Assembly (NCBI GenBank): GCA_934256695.1
Contig: CAKQPE010000001.1
Location: forward strand, 1 to 64,000
DNA from: an uncultured Eubacteriales bacterium
Lineage (GTDB): Bacteria; Bacillota; Clostridia; Lachnospirales; Anaerotignaceae
Reading direction: 5' to 3'
Length of the DNA stretch: 64,000 bases
Part shown: positions 18,687-27,265 of the stretch, one piece after another
Numbering within the stretch: the first letter of the stretch is position 1
How the letters are laid out: every line of letters begins with the position of its first letter
Notes under the pieces: model-generated
Seen by the model: only the letters and a program-made list of their open reading frames with translations
What the model was told of the DNA's origin: nothing
Databases searched by the model: none
Made by a program: the position numbers and the translations under genes

Positions 18687-19571
18687 ATGTTGAATATAGC
18701 AAAGCTTTCGAATTTCTGCGGAAGAAAAAATGAAAAAAGTAAGATTAAATCGGAAATCGAGGGAGAAGTTTATAATATACCCGTAAATAATATAAAGCCT
18801 AATCCCAATCAGGTTAGAAAATTTTGCAATCGGGAAAATTTAGATGAACTTATATCATCTGTGAAAAAATTTGGTGTTTGCCAGCCTATAACAGTGAGAA
18901 CTATAAATAACAAATTTTATGAGCTTATCTCTGGAGAGAGAAGGCTTATGGCTGCCAAAGCTGCGGAACTTGATTATATACCGGCAATTATACTGGATAC
19001 AAACGATACAAAAAGTGCGGTTTTATACCTTATTGAAAATAAATATCGGCAAAAACTTAGTTTTATAGAGGAAGCGGAAGGCTATTATAGTCTTAAAAAT
19101 GATTATAATTTTACGGAAGATGAAATTGCGGTTTGTTTTGGAATGAAAACAAGTGATATAAACAAAATGTTGCGATTTATGAAATATTCGCCTGAGTGCA
19201 GAAGAATGATTGCCGAAAATGATATTGACCAAACCAGAGCCGGCTGTGTTCTGAGAATACCTGATGAACAAATAAGAAAAGCCACGCTGCGTAAAGTTTG
19301 CGATATGGATTTAAGTATCCAAAAAACGGCAGAAATAGTTGATTTGCAAATAGAAAAAATTAAAGCCGAAGAATTTATATATTGTGAACAAAAAGTCAAA
19401 ATGGGTTGTGTTGATGCAAGGCTATTAATGAATACTGTAAAAAAATCTGTGGATATTATGCAAAAATCAGGCATTGGTGTTGAGTATGAAGTAGAAAACC
19501 AATGTGACGAAACGAAAATAATAATATCAATACCGATTTCTAAAACAGAAGAAACAAGCAAAAATACATAA
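18687..19571 (+). CDS. ParB/Noc-like partition protein paralogue
   Basis: A 294-residue ParB-family protein distinct from the parB at 26 kb. The N-terminal CTP-binding domain is clear: IKPNPNQVRKFCNRENLDELISSVKKFGVCQPITV, GERRLMAAKAAEL, and ENKYRQKLSFIEEAEGYY in place of the usual ENLQREDLNPIEEA. A helix-turn-helix follows (FTEDEIAVCFGMKTSDINKMLRFM). The C-terminal third is unlike ParB. It could be a Noc-type nucleoid occlusion factor or another ParB-like regulator. No Noc site (ATTTCCCGGGAAAT) is present in the window, so its target is unknown. GGAGG precedes the ATG. Confidence 0.8.
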   Translation: MLNIAKLSNFCGRKNEKSKIKSEIEGEVYNIPVNNIKPNPNQVRKFCNRENLDELISSVKKFGVCQPITVRTINNKFYELISGERRLMAAKAAELDYIPAIILDTNDTKSAVLYLIENKYRQKLSFIEEAEGYYSLKNDYNFTEDEIAVCFGMKTSDINKMLRFMKYSPECRRMIAENDIDQTRAGCVLRIPDEQIRKATLRKVCDMDLSIQKTAEIVDLQIEKIKAEEFIYCEQKVKMGCVDARLLMNTVKKSVDIMQKSGIGVEYEVENQCDETKIIISIPISKTEETSKNT

Positions 19572-19736
19572 CAATAATGAATGAAATATATCGCTATAAA
19601 ATACAGTGAAATTTCATTGCAACCGAGATAATAGACTTATGCATAAAATGAATAGAAAAATAAATCTGTGCCATCAGTAAGACGGAAATATATGTTTGAT
19701 TTTGTTAAGCAGGTATAGGGGAGAGTGCATTTATTT

Positions 19737-20150
19737 ATGAAAAAGAGAATGTTATTTTTAATAATCCCTGTTATAACATTGATTTTAGAAATATTGCCAT
19801 ATGGAGCAGTGCTTAATTTTGGACGTCCGGCTTCAGACGGATCTATAGGATATATCAGAGAATTATATTCATATTTTGATTTAATGCCGTTTGGATATGC
19901 AAATTTTTCTCCGTTTGTTACGGCAGTGCTTACTTGTTTAATTTTGGTTTTGTTATTAATCTACTGTATTACAGGCAGTATTAAATTGGCGGTCAAAATA
20001 AGAAATATTATATGTATCTGTGCTGTTTTCTCGTTATGTCCGCTGCTGTTAGGTATTAAGTTTTACTCTGTTGTGGGAATGATGATTACAATATCATTAA
20101 TTATGGAAATAATTTTTCTTCATTTGGCTGTTAAGTCATCTGAGAAATAG
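19737..20150 (+). CDS. Hypothetical membrane protein, four predicted segments
   Basis: A 137-residue hydrophobic protein that I do not recognise. It shows four likely membrane spans (about residues 5-24, 60-80, 88-106 and 110-130) with a polar stretch after the first, containing RPASDGSIGYIRELYSYFDLMPFGYANFSP. It ends with a short charged tail. The ATG at 19737 suits the AGGGGAGAG signal better than the GTG at 19725. A two-way terminator follows. It may be a solitary gene. Confidence 0.6.
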   Translation: MKKRMLFLIIPVITLILEILPYGAVLNFGRPASDGSIGYIRELYSYFDLMPFGYANFSPFVTAVLTCLILVLLLIYCITGSIKLAVKIRNIICICAVFSLCPLLLGIKFYSVVGMMITISLIMEIIFLHLAVKSSEK

Positions 20151-20203
20151 TAGAAAGCAAAGAAAATGCTTAAAAAATAAATATATTGTTGATTTAAGGA
20201 TGT

Positions 20204-20249
20204 AAAAAAGCTATAGCAATACGAATGTATGTACGGCTATAGCTTTTTT
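20204..20249. terminator. Bidirectional terminator
   Basis: AAAAAAGCTATAG pairs with CTATAGCTTTTTT (13 bp) across a 20-base loop, giving A and T runs on both sides. It serves the rightward membrane protein gene and the leftward EamA transporter gene. Confidence 0.85.
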
Positions 20250-20259
20250 GTTCGTTTTT

Positions 20260-21174
20260 TTAAATAGTCTTTTTGTTTAATAAAATACGTTTTTCCGGAA
20301 GCTGTGCCAGTATAACAGCACCAAATACTATTATGCAGCCAAGTAATTCTTTTGATGAAAGAACTTCGTGCAGTACAACCCAGCCGGCAAGTACGGAAAA
20401 TACTGATTCAAGGCTCATTATGAGAGATGCAATAACAGGTTCTTTTGACCTTGCCTGTCCTAAAATCTGGAATGTATATGCAACTCCGCTTGATAAAATA
20501 CCTGTATACAGTAAAGGCATTGCACTTTTTATTATATTTTCCACTTCAGGAGATTCAAAAATAAGCATCGGAACTGAAGAAATGACTCCGCATACGAAAA
20601 ATTGTATACAGCTTAAAAGCACACCGTTTACCTTAGGCGAAAATTTATCTACTGTAAGTATGTGGAATGCGTTGCAAAAAGCACATAGCAATATGTAAAA
20701 ATCACCCTTTGATATTCCCTCAAATCCGTTTGACATACATAAGAGATAAAGACCTATTATTGCAGATACAAGGCTTATCCATATTTTTATACCTATTTTT
20801 TTGCCGATAAAAAGTCCGAGAATAGGAATTATTATAACATAAAATGTTGTTATAAAACCGGCTTTTCCAACAGATGTGTACTTGATTCCTATCTGTTGGA
20901 ATGAGCTTGCCAAAAAAAGCATACAGCCACAGCATATTCCTGCGACCATAATATCTTTTTTTGAACCGGTGTGTTTGTTTTTGTCAGGTGGCTGAATTTT
21001 TTTGAAAATAAATATAATGGGAATAAGAACTACAGAACCGATAAAATTTCTAACGGCATTGAAAGTAAATGGCCCTAAGTAATCCATTCCCTGACGCTGA
21101 GCAACAAATGCCGTACCCCATATAAATGCGGCTAAAAGCAGCATAATATTGCCGGTCATAGATTTTTTGTTCAT
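20260..21174 (-). CDS. EamA/DMT-family transporter
   Basis: A 304-residue drug/metabolite-type transporter with about ten membrane segments in two EamA repeats. The first repeat opens IMLLLAAFIWGTAFVAQRQGMDYLGPFTFNAVR; the second ends SLESVFSVLAGWVVLHEVLSSKELLGCIIVFGAVILAQ, a hallmark region. Such proteins export amino acids or other metabolites; the substrate cannot be read from sequence. It stands alone with its own AAAGGAA ribosome site. Confidence 0.9.
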   Translation of the reverse strand: MNKKSMTGNIMLLLAAFIWGTAFVAQRQGMDYLGPFTFNAVRNFIGSVVLIPIIFIFKKIQPPDKNKHTGSKKDIMVAGICCGCMLFLASSFQQIGIKYTSVGKAGFITTFYVIIIPILGLFIGKKIGIKIWISLVSAIIGLYLLCMSNGFEGISKGDFYILLCAFCNAFHILTVDKFSPKVNGVLLSCIQFFVCGVISSVPMLIFESPEVENIIKSAMPLLYTGILSSGVAYTFQILGQARSKEPVIASLIMSLESVFSVLAGWVVLHEVLSSKELLGCIIVFGAVILAQLPEKRILLNKKTI

Positions 21175-21302
21175 TACTTTTTTCCTTTCTTATAATATTT
21201 TGTTTTACAGTATTACAGAGATAAAAGTATCGTATTCTGTTTTGGTCAGAGTACTCAAAACTTAGTTTATTTATAAATTTTAAGCGGTTATTTTATATAA
21301 TA

Positions 21303-21333
21303 AATAAAACAGAGCTGTTTTTTATCAGCTCTG
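21303..21333 (-). terminator. Terminator after the thioesterase gene
   Basis: CAGAGCTG (21326-21333 side) and CAGCTCTG form an 8-bp stem with an 8-base A-rich loop, followed leftward by TTTTATTTA. It lies 17 bases after the thioesterase stop. Confidence 0.75.
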
Positions 21334-21349
21334 TAAACTGCCGCAATAT

Positions 21350-21853
21350 TTAATTGTTATTTTGGTTTTGAGTATCAAGCAATTCGGATTTTTTACCGTG
21401 AAGCATCATAAAAGTTGTGCTTGCCGTTGCCGCAAGCAGATTATCTCGGTTGGCTATACGTAATTCGCCTGTATATCCTGCAAGGGTTTTTCCTATATGA
21501 GTTGCTTTAACACTTACAACCATTCTGTCTCCCAACTGTATTGCTTTATGGAAATGTGTGGATATTTCCACAGTAGTAACATATGTTTCACCGGCGAAAA
21601 AATGTGTTAAAAGACCAAATACATTATCAAAAGCTGTTGTTGTCAGTCCGCCATGGAATGCCCCTTGAGGATTAAGCTCCCATTCGACAACATCATAAGC
21701 TATGGTCAATGACTTTTCTTCGTAGCTGCATGAAATAAATTGAGGATTCATAACTTTTTCGATACGGTCAGGTGCATCTTTACCGGAAAGACGAGCCATT
21801 ACATATTTAATCCGTTCCTCCATATGTTTCTGCTTTTCGTTTAAGTTGTCCAT
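21350..21853 (-). CDS. PaaI-family hotdog thioesterase
   Basis: A 167-residue hotdog-fold protein of the PaaI group, which hydrolyses acyl-CoA thioesters. The family signature is NPQGAFHGGLTTTAFDNVFGLLTHFF, where His-Gly-Gly and the following Asp sit at the active site; VTTVEISTHFHKAI forms the next strand. The substrate is unknown. It lies 26 bases after the alpha/beta hydrolase on the same strand with a GGAG site, so the two may be co-transcribed. Confidence 0.85.
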   Translation of the reverse strand: MDNLNEKQKHMEERIKYVMARLSGKDAPDRIEKVMNPQFISCSYEEKSLTIAYDVVEWELNPQGAFHGGLTTTAFDNVFGLLTHFFAGETYVTTVEISTHFHKAIQLGDRMVVSVKATHIGKTLAGYTGELRIANRDNLLAATASTTFMMLHGKKSELLDTQNQNNN

Positions 21854-21879
21854 TTAAATTCTCCTTATTTAAGTGTTTT

Positions 21880-22827
21880 TTATCTTAAAAAGTCCTCGGC
21901 CGCATTGGAAAACTCCACACTGTTTTCTATATGAGGGAAAAGCTTTGTTTTTTCAAATATATAATAACGGCTCTTTGGTAATAATGTGCGTAGTGTATCC
22001 ATATTTTTAATAGGGTTTAAAGTATTTTCCTCGCCCCATGCTATACAGATAGGTATGCCTATTGCCGATATATAATTTTTAATATCCATGTTCATATAGT
22101 TTGTTATTAATGATGCAAAAGCAAAACGAGCATTGCCTTTTTCTGAATGGGAATTTCTGTAAAACTCATCAACTAAATCACTTCGGCTGATTTCTTTTGC
22201 AAAAAATCCCTCATTATTAATAAATTTGTTTACAGCGTGCTTAGATGTTTTTACATTATAATATGCCGTACCTAAAACAGGTATCTCCATTAATATGCGT
22301 TTAAACTTACTGCTGTTTACTGCCATTTTGTCAGTTAAACCGTTAGGTGAGACAAGCATAAGTTTTGAAATTCGTTTTGGATAAATTTTTGCTGCCGTTA
22401 CTGCAGATGCAGATGAGTTGTTTGCAGCGATGACCATTGCCGGGCGTGTGATTACGTTTTCTATAAAGTCTTTTATAAGAGAAGCGTATATGAAAGCTGT
22501 ATAGGTCATTTTAGGTTTGTCGCTCATACCGTATCCAAGCATATCAATAGTGTATACTTTGTATTTAGAGCTTAATTCGTCAGCTGTTTTTTCCCATTCG
22601 GCCATACAGCAGGACGGATAGAGGCTGTGTATAAGTAAAATAGGGCGGCCTTTTCCTCGTATTTTATAATAAATTTTGCCATATGTCCAGTCATAGTATT
22701 CTCCGTCAGGTTCATCGCTTTTTTTACCGGCAATTATATATGATATTTTGTTAAATGCCTGAACAGCACCTAAGGCAAGAACTGTTATGCCGGCTGATTT
22801 TAAAGCAAATTTAAGTTTTTTGTTCAT
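21880..22827 (-). CDS. Alpha/beta-fold hydrolase, membrane-anchored N-terminus
   Basis: A 315-residue alpha/beta hydrolase. An N-terminal hydrophobic stretch (residues about 8-27) could anchor it in the membrane. The oxyanion segment is ILLIHSLYPS, then TIDMLGYGMSDKP. The nucleophile elbow is odd: AANNSSAS in place of G-x-S-x-G, with both glycines changed. An acidic residue in WGEENTLNPI and His in LFPHIEN could finish a triad. It may be a true enzyme with an unusual elbow or one with changed activity. Probably in one transcript with the thioesterase. Confidence 0.82.
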   Translation of the reverse strand: MNKKLKFALKSAGITVLALGAVQAFNKISYIIAGKKSDEPDGEYYDWTYGKIYYKIRGKGRPILLIHSLYPSCCMAEWEKTADELSSKYKVYTIDMLGYGMSDKPKMTYTAFIYASLIKDFIENVITRPAMVIAANNSSASAVTAAKIYPKRISKLMLVSPNGLTDKMAVNSSKFKRILMEIPVLGTAYYNVKTSKHAVNKFINNEGFFAKEISRSDLVDEFYRNSHSEKGNARFAFASLITNYMNMDIKNYISAIGIPICIAWGEENTLNPIKNMDTLRTLLPKSRYYIFEKTKLFPHIENSVEFSNAAEDFLR

Positions 22828-22938
22828 ATTGTTTGCACCACCTTTAATTCCTGTTTTGATTAGTTATATTTATCTACTTTATATTATGATACAAAACAGT
22901 TCAAATGAAAAGCAAAACTTTAAAAACCTTAAAAACCT

Positions 22939-23205
22939 TAAAAACCGTGGGACTCTGTCCCACACCCTGCGATTTTTTGAAAAAAATCGAGTAAAACTTT
23001 TATCAAAACGCAATTACATTGCGTTTTTCGGAAAAACATTTGTGATTACATTGAAATTTTTTTAAATATAAGTTTTAAGTTCACAGATACCATGATGTAA
23101 TCATGGTATCTGACAAAAGTTTTGATTGAACTTTTTCAAAAGTTCACAGGTGTGGACGGAGTCCACGGTTTTATAGGGTGTGGGACAGAGTCCCACGGTC
23201 TTTGC
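22939..23205. repeat. Composite hairpin repeat R4
   Basis: Left arm: GTGGGACTCTGTCCCAC, CGATTT/AAATCG hairpin, AGTAAAACTTTT, CGCAAT/ATTGCG. Middle: ATACCATGAT/ATCATGGTAT (about 23086-23109). Right arm: AAAAGTTTTGAT, GAACTT/AAGTTC hairpin, then two terminal hairpins in tandem, GTGGAC/GTCCAC and GTGGGAC/GTCCCAC. The doubled end is the mirror of R2. It is preceded by three AAAAACCTT units. It lies between divergent genes, so it sits in the upstream region of both. Confidence 0.75.
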
Positions 23206-23301
23206 ATCTTGAATTTTGGGTTGTAGTATGATAAACTCATTTTATTTGAAATAATTGATTTTACGTGATTTTTGAATAATACGAAAGGGAAGATTATTAA
23301 T

Positions 23302-24990
23302 ATGGATTTTAAAATAGAAATCGCCAAAAGTATATCTAAAGCGGCAGACCTCAGTGTTGATGAGATTGTAGGCTTAATAGAAATTCCACCTGATAAAAAA
23401 ATGGGAGATTATGCTTTTCCGTGCTTTAAACTTGCCAAAACTCTCAGAAAAGCACCTCCGCTTATTGCACAGGAGATTTCCGGAAAAATAGAAAAGCCTG
23501 ATTTTGTAAGCAGTGTTGCCGTTCAGGGAGCATACCTTAACTTTTTTGCAGATAAGAGCTATTTTGTTAAGGAAGTTCTTTTGAAAGCAGAAGATAAAGA
23601 CTACGGTAAGAGCGATAAAGGAAACGGCAAAACAATAGTTATCGACTATTCTTCGCCTAATATTGCGAAGCCTTTCCATGTAGGTCATCTTCGTTCAACA
23701 GTTATAGGTAATGCACTTTATAAAATTTATACAGCTCTCGGTTATAAATGCGTCGGTGTAAACCACCTTGGTGACTGGGGAACACAGTTCGGTAAACTTA
23801 TTTCGGCGTATAAGAGATGGGGCTCAAAGGAAGCTGTCGAAAAAGACGGTATATCCGAGCTTATGAGAATTTATGTTAAATTCCATGACGAAGCGGAAAA
23901 AGAACCTTCTCTTAATGACGAGGCAAGAGGCTGGTTTGTAAAAATGCAGGAGGGTGATGATGAGGCTATTTCTCTTTGGAAATGGTTCTACGATTTATCC
24001 ATAAAAGAATTTGAAAGAGTTTACGATATTCTCGGCGTTAAGTTTGATGCTTATACAGGCGAAAGCTTCTATAATGACAAAATGGACGCCGTTGTTGAAG
24101 AACTTAAAGAAAAGAACCTTCTTAAAGAAAGCAACGGTGCTATGATAGTTGACCTTGAGGACAGTGGTATGCCTCCTTGCCTTATTATAAGAAGTGACGG
24201 CGGTACACTTTATGCCACAAGAGATATTACAGCGGCTCTTTACAGAAAGAAAACATACGATTTCCATAAATGTATTTATATAACGGCTATCGACCAGAAC
24301 CTTCATTTTGCACAGTGGTTTAAGGTAATAGAAAAAATGGGTTATGACTGGTACAAAGACCTTGTTCATGTTCCTTTCGGTCTTGTAAGCCTTGAAAGCG
24401 GAAAACTTTCCACCCGTCACGGAAACGTAGTTCTTATGGAGGACCTTCTTAAAGGCTCAATAGACGAAACAAAACGTATTATAGAGGAAAAAAATCCAAA
24501 CCTTCCGGATAAAGAAAATGTTGCAAAACAGGTTGGTATCGGTGCCGTAATATTCAATGACCTTTATAACGGAAGAATTAAAGATGTTGTTTTCTCATGG
24601 AGCAGAATGTTAAACTTCGACGGTGAAACAGGTCCTTATGTTCAGTACACAAATGCAAGAGCTTGCAGTGTAATAAAGAAGGCAGGGGACGTTGATTTAT
24701 CAAAAGCAGATTTCAACACACTTACCGATGAAGCATCTGTCGATGTATGTAAACTTCTCAATGATTTCCCTGTAAAGATTTCCGATGCGGCAGACAAGAA
24801 CGAACCTTCAATAATATCAAGATACCTTGTTGACCTTGCACAGGCATTCAATAAATTCTACCATGACAATCCTATACTTGTTGATGAAGAAGAAACAAAG
24901 GCAGCAAGACTTACTCTTGTTAAAGCCGTAAGCAATGTTCTTGTAAACGGCCTTGCTCTTTTGGGTATAGCCGCTCCGGAACAGATGTAA
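23302..24990 (+). CDS. argS: Arginyl-tRNA synthetase
   Basis: A 562-residue class I arginyl-tRNA synthetase, which charges tRNA-Arg. The N-terminal Add-1 domain precedes the HIGH-type motif IAKPFHVGHLRSTVIGNAL. The KMSK-type loop is KLSTRHGN, and the C-terminal DALR-type helical domain holds the anticodon-binding surface. The ATG at 23302 fits the GGGAAG signal; an upstream TTG at 23272 is in frame but lacks a ribosome site. A perfect parS site starts two bases after the stop codon. Confidence 0.96.
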   Translation: MDFKIEIAKSISKAADLSVDEIVGLIEIPPDKKMGDYAFPCFKLAKTLRKAPPLIAQEISGKIEKPDFVSSVAVQGAYLNFFADKSYFVKEVLLKAEDKDYGKSDKGNGKTIVIDYSSPNIAKPFHVGHLRSTVIGNALYKIYTALGYKCVGVNHLGDWGTQFGKLISAYKRWGSKEAVEKDGISELMRIYVKFHDEAEKEPSLNDEARGWFVKMQEGDDEAISLWKWFYDLSIKEFERVYDILGVKFDAYTGESFYNDKMDAVVEELKEKNLLKESNGAMIVDLEDSGMPPCLIIRSDGGTLYATRDITAALYRKKTYDFHKCIYITAIDQNLHFAQWFKVIEKMGYDWYKDLVHVPFGLVSLESGKLSTRHGNVVLMEDLLKGSIDETKRIIEEKNPNLPDKENVAKQVGIGAVIFNDLYNGRIKDVVFSWSRMLNFDGETGPYVQYTNARACSVIKKAGDVDLSKADFNTLTDEASVDVCKLLNDFPVKISDAADKNEPSIISRYLVDLAQAFNKFYHDNPILVDEEETKAARLTLVKAVSNVLVNGLALLGIAAPEQM

Positions 24991-24991
24991 T

Positions 24992-25007
24992 TGTTTCACG
25001 TGAAACA
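24992..25007. promoter_or_regulatory. parS: parS centromere site 1
   Basis: TGTTTCACGTGAAACA, a perfect 16-bp palindrome matching the consensus ParB-binding site of Firmicutes. It lies directly after the argS stop, about 0.6 kb before parA and 11 kb from oriC. ParB loads here and spreads to organise the origin region. Confidence 0.95.
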
Positions 25008-25022
25008 TTAATAATTTAAATA

Positions 25023-25052
25023 AAAAGGTGTCGGAGTTTTCCGGCACCTTAT
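25023..25052 (+). terminator. Terminator after argS
   Basis: AAGGTGTCGGA pairs with TCCGGCACCTT across a four-base loop, with one G-T pair. It is followed by ATAAATTTT, a weak T run. Confidence 0.65.
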
Positions 25053-25059
25053 AAATTTT

Positions 25060-25429
25060 AAAACCTTGGGGTTTCACCCCAAACCCTGACCGGCTTTTGG
25101 AAAAGCCGGAGCAAAACTTTTGTCAGATACCATGATTATTATAATCATGGTATCTTGTTAAAATTTATGTCAAGCCTTTTTATGGTTAGAAATTTGTTTC
25201 GCAAAAACGACTTCGTCGCCCTGTTTCTTCGGGTTCTCTAACTGCCACATCATGGTCAAAGCATTTTCGCTTTGTAGCAAGTTCACAAATTCACTTCGTG
25301 AACAGCTTCGCTGCCGCCGTACATTCTGGCGGTTTGCTCTGAAAACGGTCTGCGACCGCCCCGTTTTCTTCGGGGTGCATACTTTGCGGTTCATTGCTTG
25401 TCAGAGTTTGGGGTGAAACCCCAAGGTCT
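25060..25429. repeat. Composite hairpin repeat R5, rich in TTCG-loop hairpins
   Basis: Left arm: GGGGTTTCACCCC, CCGGCTT/AAGCCGG hairpin, AAAACTTTT, GATACCATGATT/AATCATGGTATC. The middle (about 25195-25395) is filled with short hairpins closed by TTCG-like loops: CGACTTCGTCG, GTTCAC..GTGAAC, CAGCTTCGCTG, CCCCGTTTTCTTCGGGG and others. The right terminal hairpin GGGGTGAAACCCC ends one base before the second parS site. No coding frame is convincing. The whole element is held between the two parS sites. Confidence 0.7.
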
Positions 25430-25445
25430 TGTTTCACGTGAAACA
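25430..25445. promoter_or_regulatory. parS: parS centromere site 2
   Basis: A second perfect TGTTTCACGTGAAACA, 438 bp from the first and about 135 bp before the parA start. It abuts the right end of repeat R5. Besides acting as centromere it could let ParB influence parAB expression. Confidence 0.95.
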
Positions 25446-25581
25446 AATTTTTAAATATTGTCATTTGAGGTTTATTTTTCAAATAAACTGTGATAGAATT
25501 AATGAATATAATTTAAGAAAAGAATTTCGGTTTTCTTAATTATAAAAATAAAAGTAATTTGTAAAGGAAGATGTGTTTTTT

Positions 25582-26355
25582 ATGGGCAAAGTAAGAATTA
25601 TAGCGGTAGCGAATCAGAAGGGCGGAGTTGGCAAAACCACAACTGCTATAAATCTTTCGGCGTGTCTGGCAGAGGCAGGCAAGAAAACACTTATTATAGA
25701 CGCTGACCCACAGGGCAATACTACAAGCGGTCTGGGACTGGATAAAAACAGTATCGAAAAGACAATGTACAGTATTCTCCTTGAAGAAAGCTCTGTAGAA
25801 GAAACTATTGCCAAAACCTGTGTTGAAAATCTTGACATTATTCCGTCAAATATTAACCTTTCCGGTGCGGAAATAGAACTTATAGGACACGACAAAAGAG
25901 AATACATACTTTCTGAAGCTATGAAAAATATTAAGGATAATTATGATTTTGTAATTATAGATTGTCCTCCGTCGCTTAATCTTATTACAATTAACTCTCT
26001 TACTGCTGCCGATACGGTTCTTGTACCTATCCAGTGTGAATATTTTGCACTTGAGGGTCTTGAACAGCTTCTTCATACAATCGGTCTTGTTAAACAGCGA
26101 CTTAACACAAGCCTTGAGATGGAAGGTGTTGTTTTTACTATGTATGATGCAAGAACAAACCTTTCTATGGAGGTAGTGGAGGAAGTTAAAAAAGACTTGG
26201 GCGAAAATGTGTATAGAACAATAATTCCACGTAATGTAAGACTGGGCGAGGCTCCAAGCCACGGACTTCCTATTACATTGTACGATACTCGTTCAAAGGG
26301 TGCCGAAAGCTATCGCCTTTTGGCAGAAGAAGTAATTGAAAAGGAGTGGAATTAA
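25582..26355 (+). CDS. parA: Chromosome partition ATPase ParA (Soj)
   Basis: A 257-residue Soj-type ParA that acts with ParB-parS to move and regulate origins. The deviant Walker A is NQKGGVGKTTTAINLS, followed by IDADPQGNTTSGLG and IIDCPPSLNLIT (Walker B region); VPIQCEYFALEGL matches the family. There is no N-terminal DNA-binding extension, as expected for chromosomal Soj. The ATG at 25582 is preferred to the GTG at 25573. parB follows at once. In many Clostridia the pair follows rsmG on the other side of the origin. Confidence 0.97.
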   Translation: MGKVRIIAVANQKGGVGKTTTAINLSACLAEAGKKTLIIDADPQGNTTSGLGLDKNSIEKTMYSILLEESSVEETIAKTCVENLDIIPSNINLSGAEIELIGHDKREYILSEAMKNIKDNYDFVIIDCPPSLNLITINSLTAADTVLVPIQCEYFALEGLEQLLHTIGLVKQRLNTSLEMEGVVFTMYDARTNLSMEVVEEVKKDLGENVYRTIIPRNVRLGEAPSHGLPITLYDTRSKGAESYRLLAEEVIEKEWN

Positions 26356-26356
26356 T

Positions 26357-27247
26357 TTGGCTGTTAAAAAAGGTGGACTGGGACCCAAAGGCAGAGGTCT
26401 CGGTGCTTTGCTTGAGTCAACAAGCAAAGAAGTGTCTGAGCATACTGACGGCTCGGTAGTGCTTTTGGATATTAATAAAATAGAGCCGAACAGAGAACAG
26501 CCCCGTAAGCATTTTCAGGAAGATGCTTTGGAAGAACTCTCCGAGTCAATAAAAAATTATGGCGTAATACAGCCTGTTGTGGTAAAAAAGAAAGACGATT
26601 TTTATGAGCTTATAGCAGGTGAAAGACGCTGGAGAGCATCAAAAATAGCGGGACTTAAAGAAATTCCGGCTATTGTAAAAGAATATGACGAAAATAAGCT
26701 TTTTGAAATTGCTCTTGCCGAAAATCTCCAGAGAGAAGATTTAAATCCTATGGAAGAAGCGGCAGGATACAGCAGACTGAGTACGGAGTTTAATCTCAGT
26801 CAGGAAGAAATAGCAAAACGTGTGGGAAAAAGCCGTTCGGCGGTTGCCAACGCAATGCGTCTTTTAAATCTGGATAACAGAGTGCAGGATTTGGTAAAAG
26901 GCGGAAAGCTTTCCACAGGCCATGCAAGAACAATACTTCCTATAGAAAATGCCGATGAACAGTTTGAGCTTGCCGAAAGAATAATAGACGAAGAACTTAG
27001 CGTAAGAGAAACGGAAGCTCTCGTTAAACATATTCTCGAAAGTAAACAGGCAAAAGAAAAACCTAAAAAAGAAAATACAAAGTTCAATACTTCCGGCTAT
27101 AAAACAATAGAAGAAAGTTTAAAAAATATTCTCGGAACAAAAGTAAAACTTAAAAGCGGAAAAAATAAAGGTGCTATCGAAATTGAATATTATTCCGATG
27201 ATGACCTTGACCGCCTTATGAGTCTTATAAACAGAATAAATATATAA
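26357..27247 (+). CDS. parB: Chromosome partition protein ParB (Spo0J)
   Basis: A 296-residue ParB/Spo0J, a CTP-dependent clamp that loads at parS. The N-terminus GLGPKGRGLGALL is the ParA-stimulating type. CTPase motifs are GERRWRASK and ENLQREDLNPMEEAAGY; the helix-turn-helix is LSQEEIAKRVGKSRSAVANAMRLL; the C-terminus is a dimerisation region. The TTG at 26357 is chosen because AAGGAG lies ahead of it inside the end of parA. The two perfect parS sites 0.9-1.4 kb upstream are its targets. Confidence 0.96.
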   Translation: MAVKKGGLGPKGRGLGALLESTSKEVSEHTDGSVVLLDINKIEPNREQPRKHFQEDALEELSESIKNYGVIQPVVVKKKDDFYELIAGERRWRASKIAGLKEIPAIVKEYDENKLFEIALAENLQREDLNPMEEAAGYSRLSTEFNLSQEEIAKRVGKSRSAVANAMRLLNLDNRVQDLVKGGKLSTGHARTILPIENADEQFELAERIIDEELSVRETEALVKHILESKQAKEKPKKENTKFNTSGYKTIEESLKNILGTKVKLKSGKNKGAIEIEYYSDDDLDRLMSLINRINI

Positions 27248-27265
27248 AGGAAGGAATGGTAACAT

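Noticed and set aside
18687..19571. Calling the second ParB-like gene noc outright
   Set aside because: No Noc-binding palindrome is seen, its box sequences are divergent, and its position after recF differs from Bacillus noc; a general ParB/Noc-like label is safer.
25195..25395. TTCG-hairpin stretch of R5 as a tRNA or small structured RNA gene
   Set aside because: No tRNA arms or terminator fit, no promoter is seen, and frames across it are repeat-like; it is kept as repeat content only.
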